Below are positions 9,962 to 19,100 of a stretch of DNA of 33,819 nt, piece after piece. How positions within the stretch are numbered: the first letter of the stretch is position 1; the number at the start of each line of letters is the position of its first letter. Made by a program: the position numbers and the translations under genes. The notes beneath the pieces are model-generated. The model ran no database searches, was not told where the DNA came from, and was given only the letters and a program-made list of their open reading frames with translations. The DNA lies in NCBI GenBank assembly GCA_905236205.1, contig CAJOPF010000011.1, positions 1 through 33,819 of the forward strand. The letters run 5' to 3'. This DNA is from Candidatus Gastranaerophilales bacterium. Lineage in GTDB: Bacteria > Cyanobacteriota > Vampirovibrionia > Gastranaerophilales > Gastranaerophilaceae.

Positions 9962-11143
9962 ATGCCAAAAATGGCACAAAAACAGATAAATACAATAAGA
10001 AATTATGCAAATCCTCAAGCATATTCTTACGTTAATGTGCCTATTAAAACAACAAGAACAAGAAAAAGAATTCAAAATGCTGTTCAACCTAAAAAGAGAA
10101 AAAGATTTAACCCTCTTGCGCAGCTTGTTTCAATGATATTCTTTGCTTGTGTAGGTTATTTTATTATACCAACTGTATTTCATGATATTTCACTGCCTCT
10201 TTTGACAGGAAAACAAAATTATTCACATATTAAAACAGATTATTATAATCTTTTATTTCCGACAACAAACTATCTTTCAAATACTATTTTCCAAAACAGA
10301 CGTGCATTGGCTCCTGCAGGAACAAAAAAGCCTTTAATGACACCTATATACAGAACGGAAGAACTTACAATTCTTGAAAAAAGTTTAAGAGAATTGATGG
10401 CAAAATATCCGACAATAAAACCTGCTATAACGGTTTGGGATTTCAATACAGGAAAATATGCAGATATAAACGGTTCGGAAATTTATCCTGCAGCAAGTAT
10501 AATCAAGGTACCTGTTTTAATAAGTTTATTCAAATCAATTGAAGCTAACAAACTGTCTATTTACGATGAAATGTACCTGACAAATTACTACAAAGCAGCA
10601 GGTTCAGGTAATCTTCAATATCATTCTAACGGTCAAAAATACACAATCGACCAATTAGCAAAAGTTATGATACAAGATTCTGACAATTCCGCAACAAACA
10701 TGCTAATGTCAAAATTAGGTTCTATGACTTCTGTTAATTCGGATTTGAGAAGCTGGGGTATAAAACGTACTTACGTAAAAACTTGGCTTCCTGATTTAAA
10801 AGGAACGAATTACACAACAACAAATGATATGGCAACAATGCTTTTTAATCTTGATAATCCTACATTCTTGAGTATAAATTCAAGAGAGTATATCGTTGAT
10901 TATATGAGCCACGTAAAAAATGACAGACTTATTCCGCAAGGACTTGGCGAAGGTGCAACATTCCTGCACAAAACAGGTGATATAGGGACTATGCTTGGAG
11001 ATGCAGGTATTGTATTTATGCCTAACGGTAAAAAATATATCGTAGTAATTATGGCAAACAGACCGTACAATTCTCCGCTTGGCAAAACCTTCATACAACA
11101 AGCATCAAAAATAATCTACACTTATATGTCAACTGTTTATTAG
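9962..11143 (+). CDS. Membrane-anchored class A beta-lactamase-fold serine hydrolase
   Basis: Basic N-term followed by a TM segment (LAQLVSMIFFACVGYFIIP); SxxK (AASIIKVPVLISL), SDN (QDSDNSATNM), KTG (LHKTGDIG). Confidence 0.8.
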   Translation: MPKMAQKQINTIRNYANPQAYSYVNVPIKTTRTRKRIQNAVQPKKRKRFNPLAQLVSMIFFACVGYFIIPTVFHDISLPLLTGKQNYSHIKTDYYNLLFPTTNYLSNTIFQNRRALAPAGTKKPLMTPIYRTEELTILEKSLRELMAKYPTIKPAITVWDFNTGKYADINGSEIYPAASIIKVPVLISLFKSIEANKLSIYDEMYLTNYYKAAGSGNLQYHSNGQKYTIDQLAKVMIQDSDNSATNMLMSKLGSMTSVNSDLRSWGIKRTYVKTWLPDLKGTNYTTTNDMATMLFNLDNPTFLSINSREYIVDYMSHVKNDRLIPQGLGEGATFLHKTGDIGTMLGDAGIVFMPNGKKYIVVIMANRPYNSPLGKTFIQQASKIIYTYMSTVY

Positions 11144-12097
11144 AGAATAGTTTTTCTTTAAGTTCATAATCCTTTCATAAGCTGCTTCTATACGTTCCTG
11201 AAGCAGCTTACTACTTTTAGCTTTTTCGGCAATATTTTCTATAACTTCTATTGTTTTATCTTCGGAATTTCTGTATATAAACATATCAACACCTGCAATT
11301 ATAGACCTTTCACAAGCATTTTCATAATTATCAAGCGCCCCCATTACCATATCATCCGAACAAATAACGCCATCATAAAATTTTCTCAGGTAATTTATAA
11401 CGTTTTTGCTTAATGTTGACGGAATAACATCGTCATCAAAGCATTTACAATTCAAATGAGCAACCATAACCATATCAACAATACCTAATTCAATAAGAGA
11501 TTTAAAAGGTTTTATATGATATTTTTCCATATCATCCAAAGATAAATTTATTGTCGGTAAAGTTAAATGGCTGTCGCAATCAGCATCACCATGTCCTGGG
11601 AAATGTTTTATACACGAAATTATTCCGTTTTTTTTATAATTTCTGATTACCGTTTTTGCGCCTAAAATAACATCATTAGGATTATCCGAAAAAGCTCGTT
11701 CACCAATAATCGGATTTTTAGGATTTGTATTAACATCACAACATGGTGCAAAATTAAGATTTATACCATAATCTCTCAATTCTTCCGATATTTGCTGAGT
11801 TTGACTTTCCAAAAAGTCAATACCTTTTTCATAAGCGAATTTTGCACTTATATATTTTTTTTTGCCCCAAATATTTTCTGTTCTCTCAACTCTGCCACCT
11901 TCCTGATCAATTGAAAAAAAAGGCATGATTTTGGCATGGCATGACAAGCGCTTTATTAAATTTTTAAAATCATCCTTAGAAAGTATATCATCTTTAAAAA
12001 AGATAACGCCACCTAATCCTTTATTTAAGGCGTATTCAAGGTTATTACCTTTACATCCGAGGATAAACATCTGATACAATTTTTGTACGATTTCCAT
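11129..12097 (-). CDS. nagZ: Glycoside hydrolase family 3 beta-N-acetylhexosaminidase (NagZ-type)
   Basis: SIDQEGGRVERT and KHFPGHGDADCDSHLTLP signature; start trimmed from 12127 to MEIVQKLYQMFILGCKG. Confidence 0.85.
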   Translation of the reverse strand: MEIVQKLYQMFILGCKGNNLEYALNKGLGGVIFFKDDILSKDDFKNLIKRLSCHAKIMPFFSIDQEGGRVERTENIWGKKKYISAKFAYEKGIDFLESQTQQISEELRDYGINLNFAPCCDVNTNPKNPIIGERAFSDNPNDVILGAKTVIRNYKKNGIISCIKHFPGHGDADCDSHLTLPTINLSLDDMEKYHIKPFKSLIELGIVDMVMVAHLNCKCFDDDVIPSTLSKNVINYLRKFYDGVICSDDMVMGALDNYENACERSIIAGVDMFIYRNSEDKTIEVIENIAEKAKSSKLLQERIEAAYERIMNLKKNYSLINS

Positions 12098-12170
12098 ACA
12101 AATAATCATACATTTAATTGAGGTCAAATTGCAAGTTTTTTTGTATTATATAAACACAAGGGGACGGGTA

Positions 12171-12626
12171 ATGAAAAAATTATTAACACTATCTTTAGCA
12201 GCTATATTTATAATTATTGCATTTACAATGGATGCCTCAGCGGCTAAAAAATCATCAAAAAAGATAAGTGCGGAAGATATTGAAGCAATGACAACAACCA
12301 TTGATACTTTAACAAAAAAAGTTTACGGACACGCTTTGTTGTCACCTGAAGATAACCAAAATTTGATTGAAGTAAAAATAAAACTTGATAATCAAATGCT
12401 TGTTGCTCCTGACGCAAGTTTGGCTCCGCTTTACTTTAAGGCAGGAGATTTATATCAAAAAAGACAAATGAAGCAAGAAGCCGTTGACTGTTATCAAACA
12501 ATTTTAGAAAATTTTGCAGATACAGCTTTGGCACCAAAAGCAAGAACATCACTTCGTGCAATGGGTATACAAGTTGCAGACCCTGTACAAAAAACAGGCT
12601 CTGAAGGCGAGGAAGATGAGGAATAA
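12171..12626 (+). CDS. Exported TPR-like protein
   Basis: Signal peptide MKKLLTLSLAAIFIIIAFTMDASA; TPR-like segment LAPLYFKAGDLYQKRQMKQEAVDCYQTILENFADTALAPKARTSL; SD aagggg. Confidence 0.65.
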   Translation: MKKLLTLSLAAIFIIIAFTMDASAAKKSSKKISAEDIEAMTTTIDTLTKKVYGHALLSPEDNQNLIEVKIKLDNQMLVAPDASLAPLYFKAGDLYQKRQMKQEAVDCYQTILENFADTALAPKARTSLRAMGIQVADPVQKTGSEGEEDEE

Positions 12627-12661
12627 CCTTTAGGGATAGGAAATTAACAGACGATTTTTCA

Positions 12662-12690
12662 GGCGATTTTAAAAATAAAATCGCCTTTAA
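12662..12690 (+). terminator. Intrinsic terminator after 12171..12626
   Basis: ggcgatttt-aaaaat-aaaatcgcc followed by ttt. Confidence 0.6.
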
Positions 12691-12694
12691 TTTT

Positions 12695-12725
12695 GCAAAA
12701 AAAAGGCAAGCACCTTGTGCTTGCC
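12695..12725 (-). terminator. Intrinsic terminator of the HU gene
   Basis: On the minus strand: ggcaagcac-aag-gtgcttgcc followed by tttttttt. Confidence 0.85.
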
Positions 12726-12746
12726 GAAATACTTGTGATTAGTAAA

Positions 12747-13019
12747 CTACTTTACTAATTCTTTAAATCTTTTACCTGCAACGAAAGCTGGAACTGTTTT
12801 TGCAGCGATTTTAATTTCTGCACCTGTTTGAGGGTTTCTACCTGTTCTAGCTGCACGTTTGCGAGGTTCAAAAGTACCGAAGCCAACTAAAGTAACTCTT
12901 TTTCCTTTTGAAACTGTTTTTTCAACTGTTGCCATTGTTGCTGTTAAAACGTCTGCTACTGCTTTTTGAGATAATTTAGCTCTTTTTGCAACTTCTTTTA
13001 CTAATTCTTCTTTGTTCAT
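12747..13019 (-). CDS. hup: HU family DNA-binding protein
   Basis: MNKEELVKEVAKRAKLSQKAVADVL...GFGTFEPRKRAARTGRNPQTGAEIKI. Confidence 0.95.
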   Translation of the reverse strand: MNKEELVKEVAKRAKLSQKAVADVLTATMATVEKTVSKGKRVTLVGFGTFEPRKRAARTGRNPQTGAEIKIAAKTVPAFVAGKRFKELVK

Positions 13020-13196
13020 TTTTAACCCCTTTCCTATAATTATGAACTATACAATGACAGTTATCGAAATACATGCCCGTATCCCTTATAACATGCCTTC
13101 TCTACGTTTAATTATACATTATAAAACAGATAATACAAGCATTTTCAAGAAAAAAACATTAAAAATCTTTACAATTGAAACGTTTGAACGCTTAAT

Positions 13197-14063
13197 TTAT
13201 CTTATTCTTGCAAAAGTAATATTTTTATAAAAATATTGCAGAATTTGGTATCCGTAATACCCTTGTTTTGCAAGGTTATTGGCACCATGCTGAGACATAC
13301 CGACACCATGCCCGTTTTTCTTTACGTTCTCATCAAAAGATGGTACAGCTCTAACATATGGTAAATCATGATTCCAAACCTGACCTGCTGATACAGTATG
13401 CCCGCCTGCTGATGCAGAATAAAAAGCCGGTATTATTTTTGAGTCATGGATAATAACAATACCCTCGGTATCTTTAACCGCCTGATTTGTATTGTTTTTT
13501 TCTGCAGAGGCTCCGTTATAAGCCTGATCTTCCGGAGTATCTTTTAAATCATAACCATACTTCCAACGTTTGCCCAAATTTGCATAAGCATAACTTCTTG
13601 CCGCAACAGCTTGAGCTTTGTGAGCTTCAAACTCCCAACTTGAAGGCATCTCGGCAGGAACTACCCCCCTTAAATACGATTCCATATCTAATTTATTTAT
13701 CAAAACCAAGTTTCCACCCATATTTTTTACAATAAAAATGCCGCGATACCACTTGTTTTTTGCACTTACGAAACCGTCATTTTCAGGTTTTACGGTTATT
13801 TCATCTGTATCTAAGCTGTAATATTTACCGCCGATTTTCATCAAAATATTATCGTTAAAAGCCTTAAATTCGTAATTTCTCATCGGGTCAAGCATGTAGA
13901 TAGCTTTATTTGTGTGAGCATTTATTATAGGTGCGTACGTTGAAGTGCCAAGACGAATACTCTCTACGTTCGTAAGCAAACCAATTTTTATGTCATGAGC
14001 ATGTGCCGAAGGCGCGAAAATAAACATGCAAAAAATAATCAATAATATTACAGTTTTTTTCAT
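13197..14063 (-). CDS. SpoIID/LytB domain protein (exported)
   Basis: Signal peptide; MESYLRGVVPAEMPSSWEFEAHKAQAVAARSYA; FYSASAGGHT; NGHGVGMSQHGAN. Confidence 0.9.
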   Translation of the reverse strand: MKKTVILLIIFCMFIFAPSAHAHDIKIGLLTNVESIRLGTSTYAPIINAHTNKAIYMLDPMRNYEFKAFNDNILMKIGGKYYSLDTDEITVKPENDGFVSAKNKWYRGIFIVKNMGGNLVLINKLDMESYLRGVVPAEMPSSWEFEAHKAQAVAARSYAYANLGKRWKYGYDLKDTPEDQAYNGASAEKNNTNQAVKDTEGIVIIHDSKIIPAFYSASAGGHTVSAGQVWNHDLPYVRAVPSFDENVKKNGHGVGMSQHGANNLAKQGYYGYQILQYFYKNITFARIR

Positions 14064-14117
14064 GATTTAATACTACCCCAACAGTATTATAAATCAAATT
14101 AAACTAAATAAAAATAA

Positions 14118-14711
14118 TTATGCTTGTTTTTTTTCTTCGTAAGGTTTAATACCTAATTTATCACAAATCCAACCACCGGCTTTTCTTGCGTATTTAGGAG
14201 CATAAATTGTAGCTAAAGAATAAGTTACACCGATGATTAAAGCAGGTAATTGTCCCATACCTTTTGTATTTTTTGAGAAGTCACCAACTTTTTGAGCAAC
14301 AGTATTTAAACATTTTGTATTTTTTACAAAATTAGGAACTGTTTTTAACATTACATGTTTTGCAGCAAACTTAGCACTCCAGCCTAAAGTTTCTTCAATA
14401 CCTTTTCTTAAAGGTGAGCTTGATTGGAAAACTTGAACTGCTGATTTACACATACCGATTTCATCACCTTGTTTTGCAACATTGATGAATAAACCTGCTG
14501 TTTTTAAAGAATCACTATTTTCAGAAGCTTTTGTGAAAGAATCTACAACACCTCTTGCAGCTTCACCCCAGCTATTTTCAACTTTAGCAAGTTTTTGAAC
14601 AACTTTAACAGCATTACCTGTTGCACAGTACGCAGCAAGTTTATCACCGTTTGCAGCTTTTTTCAAATTTCTTACTAATGATATTGATTCTGAAATATAA
14701 TTTGATGACAT
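14118..14711 (-). CDS. Uncharacterised small helical protein (paralog 2 of tandem pair)
   Basis: SESISLVRNLKKAANGD... LPALIIGVTYSLATIYAPKYARKAGGWICDKLGI; similar ends to 14738..15373. Confidence 0.75.
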   Translation of the reverse strand: MSSNYISESISLVRNLKKAANGDKLAAYCATGNAVKVVQKLAKVENSWGEAARGVVDSFTKASENSDSLKTAGLFINVAKQGDEIGMCKSAVQVFQSSSPLRKGIEETLGWSAKFAAKHVMLKTVPNFVKNTKCLNTVAQKVGDFSKNTKGMGQLPALIIGVTYSLATIYAPKYARKAGGWICDKLGIKPYEEKKQA

Positions 14712-14737
14712 TTTGTTTTCTTTTTAAACCTTATTTT

Positions 14738-15373
14738 CTATCCGAAATAATATTTTTTCGTTTTTCCGTCCGCTGTTTTGTGATTATCAGGCGGATCTGA
14801 TTTTGCAAGTCCCAGCTTATCAGCAATCCACGAGCCTGCTTTTCTGAATGCCGCCGAGCCTACCATTGAACCTACGGTAAATGCGACACCGTAAACTATC
14901 GCCGGAATCACCTTTAATGGTCCACCCTTTGCATTACAGAACTTAACCATTGCATCATTTGCCTGTTTTATGCCTTTTATATTTGCAATACTTTTTGCAT
15001 GTTTAATCATCGCACCTTCGACAATTAACATACCTGCGAAATCACTTCCTTCTTCCAATAAAGCTCTTGCAGGAGTGTCAGATTTCAAAACTCTTATACC
15101 TGCACATATACCTGAAATAGGGTCTGTATTTCTGCAAAGTTTAACACCTTGTCTTACGGCTTTACCAACTTTGCTGCCTGATGTAACTTTGTCAAAAGTA
15201 TCAACAATAGAAGAACAAAGTTTTGTTGTTGCTTCCGTACCTTGTCCTGAAGCTAATTTAGTTATAAGTTTTGAGGCATGACCAACAGTAGACGCATGTC
15301 TCAAGATGTTTCCGTCTTTAGCCTTTTGATAGTTGCCTACCAGTGATATTAACGATGATACGTAATTTGCCAT
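14738..15373 (-). CDS. Uncharacterised small helical protein (paralog 1 of tandem pair)
   Basis: SSLISLVGNYQKAKDGN... IPAIVYGVAFTVGSMVGSAAFRKAGSWIADKLGL. Confidence 0.75.
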   Translation of the reverse strand: MANYVSSLISLVGNYQKAKDGNILRHASTVGHASKLITKLASGQGTEATTKLCSSIVDTFDKVTSGSKVGKAVRQGVKLCRNTDPISGICAGIRVLKSDTPARALLEEGSDFAGMLIVEGAMIKHAKSIANIKGIKQANDAMVKFCNAKGGPLKVIPAIVYGVAFTVGSMVGSAAFRKAGSWIADKLGLAKSDPPDNHKTADGKTKKYYFG

Positions 15374-15511
15374 TTCCTTACACTACAAAAATATATTTGT
15401 ATACCTACACATATCTAAAAAGTCCCTAAAAGCATGAAAATTGCTATTTTTTGAACTTTTCGTAAACTTTTGTTACACACAAAATACTATTGGGGCAACA
15501 AATTTATTATA

Positions 15512-16150
15512 TCATTTTTTATCACAAATGCAATAATAGTCACAATTACACTTATTATTTTTTAACAATTTTATTTTGTTATTTTGTAACAAAATAATTT
15601 CATTTAAAACTTTTTTTATACGTTCTTCATATTCAAGCTTAATTTCTTGTGATAATTTGATAATTTTTTCTTCGTTATTTTTTAAATCCAGATATATAAA
15701 ACTTAGTGAGCTATATTTTTTTATAAATTTATCCGCGCATAATAAATATACCATTGTTTGGTAATCATATTCAGGATTTTGAGGAATAGAACCTGTTTTA
15801 TAATCTAAAATATAATAATCATCATTATTTTTTACAAGTGCATCAAGACGACCGCCTACCCAATTATCTTCAATTTTGCAAGCCAATTGATATTCACTGC
15901 CGACAACATCATATTGGAAATATTTTATATTTTTTAAGTAATTCCAAATGAGTTTTTCATCTTTATTTAAAGATTGTTCTTGTTTTTCGATATTATAGCC
16001 CTTTAAAAAATAACTTGCCATTGCGTGAATATTTTTTCCTTTTTGGTAAAAATATTTGTTTTGCGGCAGACTAATCCTGTCTACGTAAATGTAGTTATAC
16101 TTTTGCGGACATTCTTCAAAAATTTTCAACATTGCAGGAGATATTATCAT
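15512..16150 (-). CDS. PD-(D/E)XK (RecB/Cas4-like) nuclease with possible Fe-S cysteines
   Basis: FEECPQKYNYIYVDRI; GGRLDALVKNNDDYYILDYKTGS; C-terminal CNCDYYCIC; 4-nt ATGA overlap with the helicase gene upstream. Confidence 0.8.
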   Translation of the reverse strand: MIISPAMLKIFEECPQKYNYIYVDRISLPQNKYFYQKGKNIHAMASYFLKGYNIEKQEQSLNKDEKLIWNYLKNIKYFQYDVVGSEYQLACKIEDNWVGGRLDALVKNNDDYYILDYKTGSIPQNPEYDYQTMVYLLCADKFIKKYSSLSFIYLDLKNNEEKIIKLSQEIKLEYEERIKKVLNEIILLQNNKIKLLKNNKCNCDYYCICDKK

Positions 16151-19100
16151 GCATTAACTCCTTTCAATAATTTTTCAAAAATTATGCTCGGATTTTGCGG
16201 CTGCACTTTTCCGTATAATTTAGTTTCTCTTGCAACCGTAAAAATCAATTGTCTTTTTGCCCTTGTAATTGCTACATACAAAAGCCGTAAATTTTCGGCT
16301 ATTTGCTCTTTTTTCAAATCATTTTCCGATTTTTTACGATAATCTGGATTTAATTCTCTTACCTGTTCAATAAAATCCGTATTTTGCTTTAATTCCATTT
16401 GTCTTATATCAAGCGGAAGCGATTTTTCCGTAAATTCAGGAATAAAAACATAATCAAATTCATCACCTTTTGATTTATGGTAGGTCATAACCTGAATTTT
16501 CCCTTCAAGAAATTCTTTATCCGATTCGTCTTCTTCCGAAAAAAATTTAAAACCGCTTAAATTTGGGCGTTTTGCAAGTGCTGTAAGTTTTTCAAGAACA
16601 GTTGAAAAATCTCTGTTTGAAGCCGATAATCTTTTTATTAGTGTTGAAATTAAATATACATTGGATTTTTCAATATCGCTTTTGTGATAATTTAATCCTA
16701 TTTTTACCGCAAGTTCTTCAGGTGGTAATGACGAAAAATTGAGCCAATAAACAACATCCCAGTAAAATATTGCCAAGTCGATATCCATTTCATCAACATC
16801 AGACAAAACAAACGGTTGCGTAAGATTTCTTATATCAACCTGTAATCTTGGCGTGTAAAATCCGTTTTCGGCAAGTATTTCGTAAGAGCTTGCAATAATT
16901 TCATTATCAAAAGGTTTTTCTATAATTTTTAAAATAGCGTAAATTGTTCTATAAACATTTTTCTGTTCAAGACATTCCGAACGAGAAATACTTTTAAACC
17001 CTGCATTTGTAATAAAGGAAAGCCAACTGCCGACTTGATAATTACTGCGCAAAAGTATTCCTACCGTAGCTTTTGGATTTTTTATCAGAATATCTTTAAT
17101 TTGTTTTATAATATAATTTTTTTCTGCGTGCGGATTATCAAAAATAACCGATTTTACAGCTCTTTCCGATACAGGATTTTTACCTTCAACAGGTTTCATG
17201 AATATGCGGTAAAAAGCGTTTTCATAAGTTTTATCTTTTTCTGCCATTATTACAAGATTATTTGCCAATTTCCAAACATCATGGCAACATCTTTGAGAGC
17301 AGTCCATTTCAACACTTTGACTTTCTTTTATAAACTTTCTGAAACCATCTGTATCTGCATTTGAAAATGTTGTCGTAATTGCCTGATTTATATCACCGCA
17401 GCGGATTAAATTACCGTTTTTTGAGCTTAAAAGCCCTATTAACTTTTGTTGAATTGCAGATGAATCCTGAGCTTCATCCTCTATTATATATTTACATGTA
17501 TCTTGATAATATTTTAATATATCCTTATTTTCTTCCAGCAATTTAACCGATGACAGCAGCATATCATCATAGTCAATAAGATTTTGTTCTGTTAATGCCT
17601 GTTGATATTTGTTATAAAAATCCGTAAATTTTTTAATTTTTACATTGTTGTTGTCTTTTGGTAAAACTCCGCCCCCCAGCTTAAAAACAGATATAGATCT
17701 ATCGTAATATTCTACTTCGTACTTTTTCAAATCTAATTCATTTGATATCCGCTGAATTATTCCGCCCCTTTGAGAATCATCACAAATTTCGAAATCAGAA
17801 GCAAGCCCAAGGCGCTCAAAATTTGAATTGTCTTTCAATATTCTAAGAGCAAGCCCATGAATTGTACTAATATTTGGCAATTTTGAATTTTCAGTGTTAA
17901 TACTTTTTATTCTTTCTCTAAAATTCCTTGCAGCTGACTCCATGTAAGTCAGAACAAATATATTTTCAGGATTTATGTTGTTGTTAAGAAGTTTTATTAT
18001 AAGAGCAAGCAAAATTGTCGTTTTTCCAGCCCCAGGGACAGCGGAAATAGCCATTTTACCACCTTTGTAGTCAAGGACTGTTTTTTGGTCGTCGCGTGGA
18101 ACAAAATTGAAAGAAGTTGTTTGAGTTTGATTTTCGTCATGTTTCAAATATTGTTCTATACCGCCGTAATTTTCTACGCCTGAGCCGTCAAAAAGACTTG
18201 AAAATGTATATATGTATTCTTTTGCGCATAATGTAAGTTTTCTCAATACTCTTGATGTTTTCTGCAAAGATAACGTTATATCATCTTCAATTGTATATTC
18301 ATTTTTATTCCAGTCTGACTGAAATACCCAAGCATTATAAAGCGGGCCTGTATCATTTTTTACCCATTCTAAAGATGAAACGTCAAGCCACAGTTGAAAT
18401 TTCGTTTGAATTTGATTATCTATAATTTTTTGAGGCGTTGCAACAACAAGATTATTTTCATCTATTTCAACTGTTGAATAAGGATTTTCGGCAATAACAG
18501 AATTTTCTATTTGTAAAATTACATCTTTTTGTTTTAAATCATTTGCAAAAACATCTTCAAAATCCTGCAATTCTTTTACGAAAAAAGAAAATTTATTTAT
18601 CTCATTTTTATTTGCCAAACGAAAATCAAAAAGTTCCGTATATATTTTAAAGACTTGTTCCGACAGCCTCAAATCCGTCTTTTCAAGCGTTTTTACAAGA
18701 TTTTTAAATTTAATATATTTTTCTGTGTAATCAGAATAACTAAATTCATAATCAATCAATTTTTTCGTTTTGGTAAACTGTTCCAAAATCGTTTTACAAT
18801 GTCTTATTGGAATGCCCAAGATATCTGACAGAATTATTCTTAAATCAAATTCCGTAATATTATTTTTTAAATCAGTATTTAATTTTAAAATGGTTAAAGC
18901 TGAGTTTACAAAAGGATTTTGAATCAATTTTTCGTTTCCTGATAAAAACAATAAATCCGCATTTTTAATATTTTCTCTCAGCGAAAATTTAATCATATCA
19001 TCAATAACAGGTGTAATTATGGTAATATCGGAAGGTTTAAACCCTTTTTGCAAAATATTCTTTACTTTTAGTACAGCCAAATCAATCATAGAAGCTCTTT

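Noticed and set aside
13197-14063. SpoIID domain as evidence for sporulation
   Set aside because: SpoIID/LytB domains occur in non-sporulating bacteria including Cyanobacteria; no other sporulation genes here.
15512-16150. Cas4 of a CRISPR-Cas system
   Set aside because: No cas1/cas2 or repeat-spacer array in the window; translational coupling to a UvrD-like helicase points to recombinational repair.
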